Assembly: GCA_040753075.1 (NCBI GenBank)
Contig: JBFMHA010000060.1
Span: forward strand, 1 to 23,686
DNA from: UBA6814 sp040753075
GTDB lineage: Bacteria > Desulfobacterota > Desulfovibrionia > Desulfovibrionales > Desulfovibrionaceae
Length of the DNA: 23,686 nt
Direction of reading: 5' to 3'
The notes beneath the pieces were generated by a model. That model was not told the origin of the DNA. It saw only the letters and a program-made list of their open reading frames with translations, and searched no databases. Below, piece after piece: positions 1-7,100 of the stretch. A program made the position numbers and the translations under genes. Numbering within the stretch: the first letter of the stretch is position 1; each line of letters begins with the position of its first letter.

Positions 1-143
1 CCGGCCAGGAGCGCGCCCAGGAGCGCGCCCACGACCGGAAACCAGGGCAGGGTGGCGGCGAACTGCTCGGTCCGCGCCTCCCGGCCAGGAACCAGCCGGG
101 TCAGGAAGGACAGGGCCAGGATGAGCCCGGAAAAGGGGTTCAC
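1..143 (-). CDS. cobS: Adenosylcobinamide-GDP ribazoletransferase (cobalamin synthase), N-terminal part only
   Basis: The first 47 codons of a gene that runs off the left edge. The start is GTG at 143, overlapping the TGA of the upstream SAM hydrolase gene as GTGA, so translation is probably coupled. The peptide has the CobS N-terminal pattern: an opening hydrophobic helix containing ALSFLTRL, then a short polar stretch, then a FPVVGALLGALLA-type membrane segment. CobS is an integral membrane enzyme that joins adenosylcobinamide-GDP to alpha-ribazole in the last steps of cobalamin synthesis. CobT, which makes the alpha-ribazole phosphate precursor, is encoded about 21 kb away at 21107-22177. 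Only the N-terminus is visible, so catalytic residues cannot be checked. Confidence 0.8.
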   Translation of the reverse strand, partial: MNPFSGLILALSFLTRLVPGREARTEQFAATLPWFPVVGALLGALLA

Positions 144-952
144 GGCCGCGTCCGCCGTTCGCAGGAGAGGGTCAGGGCATGACCGCTGCGCAGGCCCAGC
201 TCCCGGGCTGCCGACGCCTGGCGCAGGGCCACCTCCAGGTAGCCCTGGGACCCTGCCAGGAGCCCGAACTCGCCGCTCGAAAGCTCCTGGTAGCTCTGCA
301 CCAGCCGCACCGTCACCGCCCCGGGCATGAACAGGGTGATGCGCGGCCAGGCGGCCAGGAAGTCCCGCCAGGGCTCGGCCCGCAGGTTGAGCAGGCAGTT
401 GCCGAAACGGTCCACGTGCAGCACGTGGGCCGTGAGCGAGGACTTGCAGTTGCTGGGCTCCGGCTCGGACCAGGGCAGGCTCACCAGGGAGTCCAGGGCC
501 GCCTCCGGGAGGAGCGATTCCGGGTCCTGGCCCGCGGCGAGGCGCGCGGCCAGCGGCGCGAAGACGTCCCGGCCGTGGAAGGTGCGGCTGCGGCTCTCGG
601 CCATGAAATCCGTGAAGTCGAAGCAGCGGGCCGCGCCCGGCGCATCCAGCACCAGGGAAAGCAGGCCGTTGTCCGGGGCCAGGAAGATCTGGCCGAACTT
701 GCTGAGCGCCACCATCCGGCGCGTCCCGCCCACGCCGGGATCCACCACCGCCACGAACACCGTTCCCGCCGGGAAGCAGCCCCGGCTGGCGTCCAGGAAG
801 AACCCGGCCTGGGCCAGGTTGAAGGGCTCCACGCCGTGGCTCACGTCCACCACCCGGGCTCCGGGGCAGTCCCGCAGGAGAACCCCCTTCATCTGGGCCA
901 CGTAGGGCTCGGTGAGGCCGAAGTCGGTGAGCAGGGCCACCAGCCGCGGCAT
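140..952 (-). CDS. SAM hydroxide adenosyltransferase / SAM hydrolase (DUF62 family)
   Basis: A 270-residue member of the DUF62 family, which also includes the SAM-dependent fluorinases and chlorinases. Ordinary members use water or hydroxide to split S-adenosylmethionine into adenosine and methionine. Family motifs are visible: TDFG at residues 9-12, DPGVGG from residue 71, PDNG at 93-96 and FHGRDVFAP around 125-132. Asp71, Arg78 and His126 match the Asp-Arg-His triad of the hydrolases in order, with near-identical spacing, which favours hydrolase over halogenase. The start is ATG at 952, sharing one base with the stop of the upstream YitT-family gene. The stop overlaps the cobS GTG. It is in the tail of the mla operon; why a SAM-consuming enzyme sits there is not evident. 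Confidence 0.88.
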   Translation of the reverse strand: MPRLVALLTDFGLTEPYVAQMKGVLLRDCPGARVVDVSHGVEPFNLAQAGFFLDASRGCFPAGTVFVAVVDPGVGGTRRMVALSKFGQIFLAPDNGLLSLVLDAPGAARCFDFTDFMAESRSRTFHGRDVFAPLAARLAAGQDPESLLPEAALDSLVSLPWSEPEPSNCKSSLTAHVLHVDRFGNCLLNLRAEPWRDFLAAWPRITLFMPGAVTVRLVQSYQELSSGEFGLLAGSQGYLEVALRQASAARELGLRSGHALTLSCERRTRP

Positions 953-1803
953 CAGTACACCTTGCGCCGGGAGAAGCGCCGGCCCAGCACGTTGAAGGTG
1001 TTGCCCACGATGGTGAAGGCCTGGGGGTCGATGGTGAAGATGGCCTCCTCCAGGCGCTTGAGCTGGATGTTGTTCACCACCGTGAGGATGATCTTCTTGG
1101 GCTTGCCGGTGTACGCGCCCTGGCCGCTCAGGTAGGTCACTCCGCGGTGGATGCGGTGGAGGATGGCCTCGGCGATCTCCTCGGGATAGTCGGAGATCAC
1201 CAGAACCATCTTGCGTTGGTTGAACAGGGAGAGGAAGTAGTCCATGACCATGGCCGAGACGAAGAGCATGGCCAGGGAGTACAGGGCCCGCTCCACGTCC
1301 AGGAAGTGCATGCTGGTGAGGAGCAGGAGCAGGTTGAAGGTGAAGCTCACCTGCCCCACCCGGATGTTGAACTTGTTGTTCAGGAACACGGCCAGGACGT
1401 CCACCCCGCCGGTGGAGCCCAGGGAGCGCAGGGCCGTGCCCGCGCCGGCGCCGAACAGGGTGCCTCCGGCCAGCACCGCCAGGAACTTGTCGTGGATGGG
1501 CGCGGTCCAGGGGATGAGTTCGATGGCCGCGGACACGGCGGCAATGCCGAACACCGTGTAGAAGAAGAACCGCCGGCTCACCGAGAACCAGCCCACGAGC
1601 AGGATGGGAATGTTGAGGAGCAGGTACCACCAGCCCGGGGTCAGGCCGCCCGCCACGTAGGACAGGAGGACGCCCAGGCCGGAGATCCCTCCGGACACGA
1701 ACCCGTGCGGCACCAGCACGGCCTTGATGGCGTAGCCCACCAGGGCCGAGCCCATGGTGATGAGCATGAGGTTCCAGGGAACCGAGTAGGTGATGTCCCG
1801 CAC
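952..1803 (-). CDS. YitT family membrane protein with C-terminal DUF2179 domain
   Basis: A 283-residue protein, the usual YitT length. The N-terminal two thirds is a multi-pass membrane region with family-like glycine-rich stretches (VPHGFVSGGISGLG near residue 31 and RSLGSTGGVDVLA near 126). The C-terminal part, about residues 215-275, is soluble and looks like the DUF2179 domain, with the GVTYLSGQGAYTG motif. Transport function is not established for the family. The start is GTG at 1803, with a GGGAGG-type ribosome binding site just upstream. It lies 48 bases after the mlaA stop, with no convincing terminator between, so it probably belongs to the same transcript as the mla genes and passes on to the SAM hydrolase and cobS. 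Confidence 0.88.
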   Translation of the reverse strand: MRDITYSVPWNLMLITMGSALVGYAIKAVLVPHGFVSGGISGLGVLLSYVAGGLTPGWWYLLLNIPILLVGWFSVSRRFFFYTVFGIAAVSAAIELIPWTAPIHDKFLAVLAGGTLFGAGAGTALRSLGSTGGVDVLAVFLNNKFNIRVGQVSFTFNLLLLLTSMHFLDVERALYSLAMLFVSAMVMDYFLSLFNQRKMVLVISDYPEEIAEAILHRIHRGVTYLSGQGAYTGKPKKIILTVVNNIQLKRLEEAIFTIDPQAFTIVGNTFNVLGRRFSRRKVY

Positions 1804-1851
1804 GACTGCCTCCCGGTTCTCAATACCGGCGGCCTGCGGCGCTGTCCAGGC

Positions 1852-2667
1852 TCAGCGCCTGATTTCGGCCGCGCGGTGCTGGGCGTAGGCGTCGCGCACC
1901 GCGACGTAGGGGTCGATGGCCGCCTCCAGGATGGCCTCGTAGTCGCCCAGGGACAGGGCCACGTTGTTGTACTTGTCGTAGCCCTTCGCCGCGATGGAGT
2001 GCTCCCAGGGGGTGAGGTGGCTCACCGGGTCCAGGTAGGAGTCGCCGAAGGTTCCCAGCCCGTCGCGCAGGGAGGAGGGGCCGAGCGCCGGCAGCACGAT
2101 GTAGAACCCGTGCCCCGCGCCCCAGGCCCCGAAGGTCTGGCCCAGGTCCTCGTCCGGGGTCTTGAGGCTCTCGTGGTTCCTGGCCAGGTCGAAGAGGCCC
2201 AGCATGCCCAGGGTGGAGTTGAGCAGGAAGGCCCCGGTCTCGCGCAGGGCGTCGCCGCCCTTGCCCTGGAGCAGGCAGCTCGCCAGGCGGATGGGATAGC
2301 GCAGGTTGTGGAAGGCGTTCTTCACCCCGATGCGCAGGGGCTCGGGGGTCACGGCGTTGTAGGCCCTGGCCGTGGGCTTGAGCAGGTAGAAATAGAGCTT
2401 GTCGTTGAACTGGAAGAACACCCGGTTCAGCGGCTCCAGCGGGTCGTTGATGCGGGTGGCGTTGTTCGGGGCCTGCTCGTAGTCCTCGTCCAGCAGGGCG
2501 TCGAGCCTGGCCGTGGCCTCGTCGGAGAACTCGCCGGCGTCCGTGGCCGGGGCGTCGGCCTGGGCCAGGAGCACGGGGCCGGCCTGGGCGCGGGGCGCGG
2601 GGGCCGTGGCGCAGGCTGCGAGAAGCAGGCAGCACAGGCTGCAGGCGAGCAGGGCGGTCTGGCGCAC
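1852..2667 (-). CDS. mlaA: MlaA/VacJ family outer-membrane lipoprotein of phospholipid transport
   Basis: The chosen start is GTG at 2667, giving 271 residues. It has GGAG six bases upstream and puts a lipoprotein signal peptide at the very N-terminus, ending in a LAAC lipobox with Cys19 as the lipid-bearing residue. A longer reading from 2727 would bury this signal and overlap mlaC. The mature protein shows the MlaA core: INDPLEPLNR, FNDKLYFYLLKP, RIGVKNAFHNL, LLNSTLGMLGLFD and GAGHGFYIVLP-type segments. MlaA is the outer-membrane ring protein that removes misplaced phospholipids from the outer leaflet and passes them to MlaC. It is the last mla gene of the operon, 19 bases after mlaC; in E. 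coli mlaA is unlinked. Confidence 0.93.
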   Translation of the reverse strand: MRQTALLACSLCCLLLAACATAPAPRAQAGPVLLAQADAPATDAGEFSDEATARLDALLDEDYEQAPNNATRINDPLEPLNRVFFQFNDKLYFYLLKPTARAYNAVTPEPLRIGVKNAFHNLRYPIRLASCLLQGKGGDALRETGAFLLNSTLGMLGLFDLARNHESLKTPDEDLGQTFGAWGAGHGFYIVLPALGPSSLRDGLGTFGDSYLDPVSHLTPWEHSIAAKGYDKYNNVALSLGDYEAILEAAIDPYVAVRDAYAQHRAAEIRR

Positions 2668-2686
2668 TGGGGACTCCGGGGCGGGC

Positions 2687-3289
2687 CTACTCGGCCACCT
2701 TCTTGCGCATCTGGTCCAGGAGCTCATCCACGGAGTCCTTGGCCAGGATGTCCTTGAACTGGGTGCGGTAGTTCTTGACCAGGGAAACGCCCTCCACGAA
2801 CACGTCGTAGACCCGCCAGGCTCCGCCGCCGGTGTCGTAGAGACGGTAGGAGATGGGAATCTCCTTGGACGAGGTGACGATCATGGTCTCCACGTCGGCC
2901 TTGTCCTTGTCCAGGGCGGTTTCCTTGTCGTAGCGGACGGTTTCGTCGGTGTAGCTCTGGATCTTGTCCAGGTAGGACTTCTCCAGGATGCGGGAGAAGA
3001 GCTCGGTGAACTCCTGACGCTGGGCCGGGTTCATGGATTTCCATTCCAGGGCCGCGGCGCGGCGGGCCAGGGCGGTCCAGTCGAAGACCTCGTCCACCGC
3101 GGCGCGCAGGAGCTTGCGCTGGCCGGCCTTGGCCTCCGGGGCCTCGTAGGCCGGGTCGCGCAGGATGGAGAGCACCTTCTCCACCGCGGACCGGGTCTGG
3201 TCCATGGCCGGGCCGGCCAGGGCCGGGGCCGCCAGGAGCAGGGTCAGGAGGAGGGCCGCACACAGGGCCGGGGCCGGACGCTTGATCAT
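2687..3289 (-). CDS. mlaC: MlaC-type periplasmic phospholipid-binding protein (Ttg2D family)
   Basis: A 200-residue secreted protein. A signal peptide with a leucine-rich core ends at an APALA cleavage site near residue 25. The mature part has the MlaC/Ttg2 pattern: an early helical region, VDEVFDWTALARRA, LEWKSMNPAQRQEFTELF, then a beta-rich half with ISYRLYDTGGGAWRVYDVFVEGVSLVKNYRTQF. MlaC carries phospholipid across the periplasm between MlaA and the MlaFEDB complex. The ATG at 3289 overlaps the mlaD stop as ATGA, indicating coupling. The TAG stop is 19 bases before the mlaA start. Confidence 0.93.
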   Translation of the reverse strand: MIKRPAPALCAALLLTLLLAAPALAGPAMDQTRSAVEKVLSILRDPAYEAPEAKAGQRKLLRAAVDEVFDWTALARRAAALEWKSMNPAQRQEFTELFSRILEKSYLDKIQSYTDETVRYDKETALDKDKADVETMIVTSSKEIPISYRLYDTGGGAWRVYDVFVEGVSLVKNYRTQFKDILAKDSVDELLDQMRKKVAE

Positions 3290-3765
3290 GGCTTGTCCTC
3301 TTCGCTGTCTTTCTTTTTGTCCATGCTGCCGAAAACATACTTGCTGATGAGCGCTTCGATGTCCACGGCCGGTTCGGTCTCCACCAGCACGTCGCCGTCC
3401 TTGAGCATCCGGTCCGAACCGCCGGGCGAGATGGCGATGTACCGGTCCCCGATAAGCCCGCTGGTCTTGATGGTGGCGATGGCGTCCTCGTCGATGGGCA
3501 CGTCCTTGTTGATCTTCAGGGTCACCATGGCCACGTAGGAGGAGGTGTCCAGGGCGATGGACTCGACCTGGCCCACCTGCACGCCGGCCATGTCCACGAA
3601 GCTGCCCGGCTTGAGGCCGGCCACCGAGGTGAAGCGGGCCTTGATCCGGTAGGCGTCCCCGCCCAGGATCTCCATCTTGCCCAGCTTCACCGTGAGGTAG
3701 GCCACGCAGAGCAGGCACAGGAGGCAGAACAGGCCGACGGTGGTCTCCAGGGCGTATTTCTTCAT
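3286..3765 (-). CDS. mlaD: MlaD-type MCE-domain protein anchored in the inner membrane
   Basis: A 159-residue protein. One N-terminal membrane anchor (about residues 8-28) is followed by an MCE domain (about 38-118) with typical FTSVAGLKPGSFVDMAGVQVG and TSGLIGDRYIAISPGG segments. The C-terminus is short, charged and rich in Lys, Asp and Glu. MlaD forms the hexameric ring that shuttles lipid between the MlaFE transporter and MlaC. The ATG at 3765 has GGAG five bases upstream and overlaps the mlaF stop as ATGA. At the other end the stop overlaps the mlaC start. It is slightly shorter than E. coli MlaD, but a single MCE domain with one anchor is the expected form. Confidence 0.94.
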   Translation of the reverse strand: MKKYALETTVGLFCLLCLLCVAYLTVKLGKMEILGGDAYRIKARFTSVAGLKPGSFVDMAGVQVGQVESIALDTSSYVAMVTLKINKDVPIDEDAIATIKTSGLIGDRYIAISPGGSDRMLKDGDVLVETEPAVDIEALISKYVFGSMDKKKDSEEDKP

Positions 3766-5045
3766 GGCAACTCCAGGAACCGCTTGGGATGGCATTCGAA
3801 ATGGGCGATGGGCTTCATGTCGGCGTCGGCTTCCGCCACCAGGTCCGCCAGGCCGGCCCCGGGCCGGCACTGGGCCAGGCCGGCGCGCAGGGAGAAGGAG
3901 AAGCAGGCCGAGCGGGAGTCGAGGTGCAGGATGTCCTGGCCGCCGATGGTCTTGGCCAGGCGCTCCCGCACCCGTTCCGCCTGGTCCAGGGTGGTGCGGG
4001 GCAGGAGCGTCAGGATGCGGTACTCCGAGTACCGGGCCGAGATGTCGGTGGGGTGCAGGGTGCGGGCCAGGAATTCGGACAGCCGCTGCACCAGCCGCTG
4101 GGTGGCCAGGTGGCCCAGGCCCTCGCGCACGTCCTCGGGGTTGTCCACGGAGAAGACCAGGATCGTGAAGATCGCCTCCGCCTCGGTGAACCGCTCCATC
4201 TCCCGGGCGAAGCGGCGCTCGATGTTCTGGCGGGTCTCCAGGCCGGTGAGCTCGTCCTTGAGGGCCTCCAGGCTGCCCACGAACTGGCGCACCACGTCGT
4301 TCTCGATCATCTCCAGCTCCACCGGCTCGCCCTGGAACAGCACCTTCTGCTCCTCCAGGATGGCCACCCGCTGGGAGATGTAGAACACGTCGGGGATGTC
4401 GTGGGACACCAGGATGGCGGTGAACCCGAACTTCTTCTGGTAGTGGGCGATCATGGAGAGCACCGCGTTCTTGCGGATGGGGTCCAGGCCGGTGGTGGGC
4501 TCGTCGAAGAGCACGATGCGCGGCCCGGTGATGAGGGCCCGGGCCAGGGCCACCCGCTTCTGCATGCCTCCGGAGATCTGGGAGGGGTACTTGTCGCCCA
4601 CGTCGCCGATCTCCAGTTCGGCCAGCTTGGACGTGACCAGTTCGTGGATCTCCGACTCCGCCAGCTTGGTGCGCTCGGTGAGGGGCAGGGCCACGTTCTC
4701 GTAGATGGTGAGCGAGTCGAACAGCGCGTTGTTCTGGAACATGTAGGCGAACTCGCGCTTGAGGCCGCGGCGTTCCTCCCGGTTCATGGCCGCCAGGGAC
4801 CTGCCCCGGAAGCGCACCTCGCCCCGGTCCGGCTTGAGCAGGCCGATGACGTGCTTGAGCAGCACGCTCTTGCCCACCCCGCTCTTGCCGATGATGGAGG
4901 TGATGTGCCCCTCGTGGATGGCGAGGTCCACCTCGTCCAGCACCACCTTGTCCCCGAACCGCTTGCACACCTTGCGGAACTCGATGAGGGGCGGGGCGTC
5001 GTCCACCGGGGACGGGGGCGGGAGCAGGACGGGGGATCTTTCCAT
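3762..5045 (-). CDS. mlaF: MlaF-type ABC ATPase fused to a C-terminal GGDEF-like (degenerate) domain
   Basis: A 427-residue protein, about 160 longer than a usual MlaF. Residues 20-258 are a complete ABC ATPase: Walker A GKSGVGKS at 53-60, Q-loop Gln104, signature SGGMQ at 158-162, Walker B IVLFDE at 177-182 and H-loop His215. This part energises phospholipid transport with MlaE. From about residue 260 to the end the sequence follows a GGDEF fold. DELTGLETR at 264-272 matches the domain's usual opening, followed by a GH...LVQRLSEFLARTL stretch, DISARYSEYRILTLLP where the GGDEF loop should be, and a final LLxxAD-like segment. The active loop reads YSEYR, so diguanylate cyclase activity is not expected. 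No separate mlaB (STAS) gene lies in the operon. The gene starts 6 bases after the mlaE stop. The GGDEF reading is mine, from pattern matching. Confidence 0.9.
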   Translation of the reverse strand: MERSPVLLPPPSPVDDAPPLIEFRKVCKRFGDKVVLDEVDLAIHEGHITSIIGKSGVGKSVLLKHVIGLLKPDRGEVRFRGRSLAAMNREERRGLKREFAYMFQNNALFDSLTIYENVALPLTERTKLAESEIHELVTSKLAELEIGDVGDKYPSQISGGMQKRVALARALITGPRIVLFDEPTTGLDPIRKNAVLSMIAHYQKKFGFTAILVSHDIPDVFYISQRVAILEEQKVLFQGEPVELEMIENDVVRQFVGSLEALKDELTGLETRQNIERRFAREMERFTEAEAIFTILVFSVDNPEDVREGLGHLATQRLVQRLSEFLARTLHPTDISARYSEYRILTLLPRTTLDQAERVRERLAKTIGGQDILHLDSRSACFSFSLRAGLAQCRPGAGLADLVAEADADMKPIAHFECHPKRFLELP

Positions 5046-5051
5046 GGCCGG

Positions 5052-5858
5052 CTACAGGAGGAAGGAGGTCATGACGTAATCCACCACCAGGACGGCCACG
5101 CAGGACAGGACCACCGCCGAGGTGGTGGCCAGGCTCACGCCCTTGGCGCCGAAGCCGCCGGGCCGGGTGTGGGTGAAGTATCCCTGGTAGCAGCAGATGG
5201 CGGCCACCACCAGGGCGAAGGCGAAGGACTTGTAGAATCCTCCGGCCACGTCCACCATGTCCACGGAGCTTTCGATGCGCGCGAAGTAGATGCCGGAGTT
5301 GATGCCCAGCATCATCACCCCGGTCAGGTAGCCGCCCAGGATGCCCACCACGTCGTAGAGCGCGGTGAGCAGGGGAAAGCAGATGAAGGCCGCGGCGATC
5401 TTGGGGCTCACCAGGTAGCGCACCGGGTTCACGTCCATGGTGTCCAGGGCGTCGATCTGCTCCGAGATGCGCATGATGCCGATCTCCGCCGCCATGGAGG
5501 ACCCGGCCCGGCCGATGATCATGATGGCCGTGAGCACCGGCCCCAGCTCGCGGATGAGGGACAGGGCCACGGCCGCGCCCAGGAGGCCTTCGGAGCCGAA
5601 CTTGACCAGGGTGTAGTAGCCCTGCAGGCCCAGCACCATGCCGGTGAACAGGGACACCAGGATGATGACGAACAGGCTCTTCACCCCGATGAAGGAGACC
5701 TGGGCCAGGATCTTGCGGAACTGGAAGGGCGGAGTGAAGATGTGCAGGAGCCCCTGGGCCGTGAAGATGCACAGCCCGCCGAGATCGCTGACCAGGGAGA
5801 TGCAGGTCCGGCCCAGGGCGGCCAGGGGGGCGGTGAGAGCCGGAGCGTGGTCGTTCAT
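5052..5858 (-). CDS. mlaE: MlaE-type ABC permease for phospholipid transport
   Basis: A multi-pass permease of the MlaE/YrbE family, 268 residues from the chosen ATG at 5858, which has AAGG eight bases upstream. An ATG at 5888 would add ten residues but has no clear ribosome binding site. Family hallmarks are visible: FTGMVLGLQGYYTL, the conserved ELGPVLTAIMIIGRAGSSMAAEIG loop and ALDTMDVNPVRYLVSPK, which form the coupling region to MlaF. A membrane-spanning C-terminus ends in VVDYVMTSFL. It is the first gene of the mla operon (order E-F-D-C-A) and is preceded by a minus-strand promoter candidate at 5962-5991. Confidence 0.93.
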   Translation of the reverse strand: MNDHAPALTAPLAALGRTCISLVSDLGGLCIFTAQGLLHIFTPPFQFRKILAQVSFIGVKSLFVIILVSLFTGMVLGLQGYYTLVKFGSEGLLGAAVALSLIRELGPVLTAIMIIGRAGSSMAAEIGIMRISEQIDALDTMDVNPVRYLVSPKIAAAFICFPLLTALYDVVGILGGYLTGVMMLGINSGIYFARIESSVDMVDVAGGFYKSFAFALVVAAICCYQGYFTHTRPGGFGAKGVSLATTSAVVLSCVAVLVVDYVMTSFLL

Positions 5859-5961
5859 GGGAAACGCCTTGAGGGCCCGACAGAGCATGGCCCGGACGGA
5901 GATGCGGAAGCGTCCGATCTGTCCCGTCTGGGCCTAGATGTGCGCGCCGAAAATGATGCCT

Positions 5962-5991
5962 ATCTTACGTTGTCACGCGCAAGGCTGTCCA
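5962..5991 (-). promoter_or_regulatory. Candidate sigma70 promoter for the mla operon
   Basis: On the minus strand, TGGACA (5991-5986, 5 of 6 to consensus) is followed by an 18-base spacer and TAAGAT (5967-5962, 4 of 6). It is about 105 bases upstream of the mlaE start and in the only AT-richer stretch there. It overlaps an opposite-strand promoter candidate at 5970-6000. Confidence 0.45.
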
Positions 5992-6000
5992 GTGTATAAT
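5970..6000 (+). promoter_or_regulatory. Candidate plus-strand promoter facing the low-GC gene
   Basis: TTGTCA (5970-5975), a 19-base spacer and a perfect TATAAT (5995-6000). The spacer is longer than the ideal 17. It points toward the gene at 6245, about 240 bases away, with the truncated repeat copy in between. The two facing promoters share sequence, so they may interfere with each other. Confidence 0.4.
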
Positions 6001-6018
6001 GAATTGCTTGAAACACCG

Positions 6019-6035
6019 CGCCAGGTCTCCTGGCG
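6019..6035. other. Inverted repeat in the leader upstream of the low-GC gene
   Basis: CGCCAGG and CCTGGCG separated by three bases form a short strong hairpin just downstream of the plus-strand TATAAT. A second weaker pair (CTCCGG at 6059-6064, CCGGAG at 6070-6075) follows. Neither has a T run, so these are not ordinary terminators. They could be leader structures or an operator. Confidence 0.35.
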
Positions 6036-6076
6036 TGTGCGCTCCCGAGCCCGCGGCGCTCCGGTGCGCCCGGAGT

Positions 6077-6154
6077 CTATTCCTCAGGCGGCGAGGACCT
6101 GAGGAACGCGGCCGTGCCGCGCACGAAGACCCAGAAGCCGAGGCTGAACAGGCC
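6077..6154 (-). pseudogene. Truncated 3' end copy of the small membrane-protein gene at 7101-7346
   Basis: The last 25 codons plus stop of the small membrane-protein gene occur here a second time, without the 5' part of the gene. The peptide is identical (ending in SSPPEE). There is one synonymous base difference (6140 against 7164), and the stop is TAG instead of TGA. No start codon or upstream portion is present, so it is a remnant. Beyond 6154 the similarity to the intact gene ends abruptly. The synonymous change and different stop suggest the copy diverged before or after the event, or came from a related strain. Confidence 0.8.
6079..6154. repeat. 76-bp direct repeat, left copy
   Basis: Identical to 7103-7178 except for one base (G at 6140, C at 7164). 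The two copies lie in the same orientation 1,024 bases apart. They bracket 948 bases holding the low-GC secreted-protein gene. Similarity ends abruptly at both sides. Confidence 0.95.
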
Positions 6155-6244
6155 AACGATCGAGGTGCTAGGCGGCCAGAACGAGCAGGGCTGGTTGCCG
6201 CCCCAGACGATATCGGTTAATTGTAAACAAAAAAGGAGGGGGCT

Positions 6245-7030
6245 ATGCCTCGTAAGATTGTTTCGATGTCTGTCTGTGTAATTATTGCCTTGTCCTTATT
6301 TGTAGGATTACCGCGGAGTTCTTCTGCATGCGGGCCATGCGGGTCTCCCGATTTCATGGCTGGGCTCTGGCAGAAATGGGTAGATGGCAACACAATTCAA
6401 GTATACCCCGGCTCGCTATCCGTGTCCGGGGCGATGCTGAGCTTGATGTCGGCAGCAAACTGTACGTTGTCTGGTAATCTGCGAACGGGGGAAAGCGAAG
6501 CGGCAAATCGATACTATTATCTTTATGTTGTAAATGTGAATTGCTCTCCTATTTTCAAGTTTTCAGAGCTGGCCCCGGCCCGCGATGTTTGGGGCAATGT
6601 TTCTGGCATAGAAGATGGTGCTGGTGTTGGAGTCGGCTTGTATCATCCTGTTGAAAATGGATGGAGATACATTGGTCAGGTTTACAATGATGCAAGTGGC
6701 AGTATCATGCCATTCGCAAAATGCTACCCAGGATATTGGGAGAGCGAATGGACTTTTTTTAATACTACAGGCGGTGTGTATATAAGCCATGCACTCGGGG
6801 CATTGCCTAAGAAATCAATGATGTTGTTCAAATCATCACTTGGCGATAGTTCTTTTGTGATGACGCCTTACGGGAGTCCGGGGCTGTCACCTACGTTTGG
6901 CTCTTCTCCGCGTCAATGGGGAGGCCAGGCGAGCAATACCCAAATTGGATGGCAGTTTATGGATTATGTATTTGACTGGGGAGGGACGTGGCGAACAAGT
7001 GGTTATTATAAATTAATATTGTCGTTGTAG
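6245..7030 (+). CDS. Low-GC secreted protein of unknown function
   Basis: A 261-residue protein with a clear signal peptide: basic start, hydrophobic core at about residues 8-22, likely cleavage after SSSA near residue 28. The start ATG is preceded by AAGGAGG five bases upstream. The mature protein is rich in Gly, Ser, Tyr, Trp and Asn, mostly beta-like, with Cys29 and Cys32 at its N-terminus. I do not recognise a named family. The stretch from about residue 50 to 95 (IQVYPGSLSVSGA, then LSGNLRTGESEAANRYYYLY) reminds me of domains in phage tail or structural proteins; this is an impression only. Sampled 60-base lines run about 40-55% GC, far below the neighbours, and codons are A/T-rich. It sits between two 76-bp direct repeats, which together suggest horizontal acquisition. 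Confidence 0.82.
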   Translation: MPRKIVSMSVCVIIALSLFVGLPRSSSACGPCGSPDFMAGLWQKWVDGNTIQVYPGSLSVSGAMLSLMSAANCTLSGNLRTGESEAANRYYYLYVVNVNCSPIFKFSELAPARDVWGNVSGIEDGAGVGVGLYHPVENGWRYIGQVYNDASGSIMPFAKCYPGYWESEWTFFNTTGGVYISHALGALPKKSMMLFKSSLGDSSFVMTPYGSPGLSPTFGSSPRQWGGQASNTQIGWQFMDYVFDWGGTWRTSGYYKLILSL

Positions 7031-7100
7031 TTGTCTTCGCTTACACTCGGCAAGGCTTCACATCGCGACAGCACAATGCGTCGCCATGCCAATGTGCGGG

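Noticed and set aside
140..952. Fluorinase or chlorinase
   Set aside because: The protein keeps the Asp-Arg-His pattern of hydroxide-using relatives, and no halometabolite genes are near.
1147..2757. A 536-codon plus-strand open frame opposite yitT and mlaA
   Set aside because: Antisense shadow of recognised genes, with no ribosome binding site and low-complexity composition.
3789..5999. A 736-codon plus-strand open frame across the mla operon
   Set aside because: It is the antisense of well-recognised minus-strand genes. High third-position G/C gives long open antisense frames; the product is rich in His, Gln, Gly and Asp and matches nothing.
6329..6343. CGPC-like motif in the low-GC protein as a thioredoxin active site
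   Set aside because: The motif falls at the signal-peptide cleavage site, and the following sequence shows no thioredoxin fold pattern. It may still be a disulphide or metal pair.
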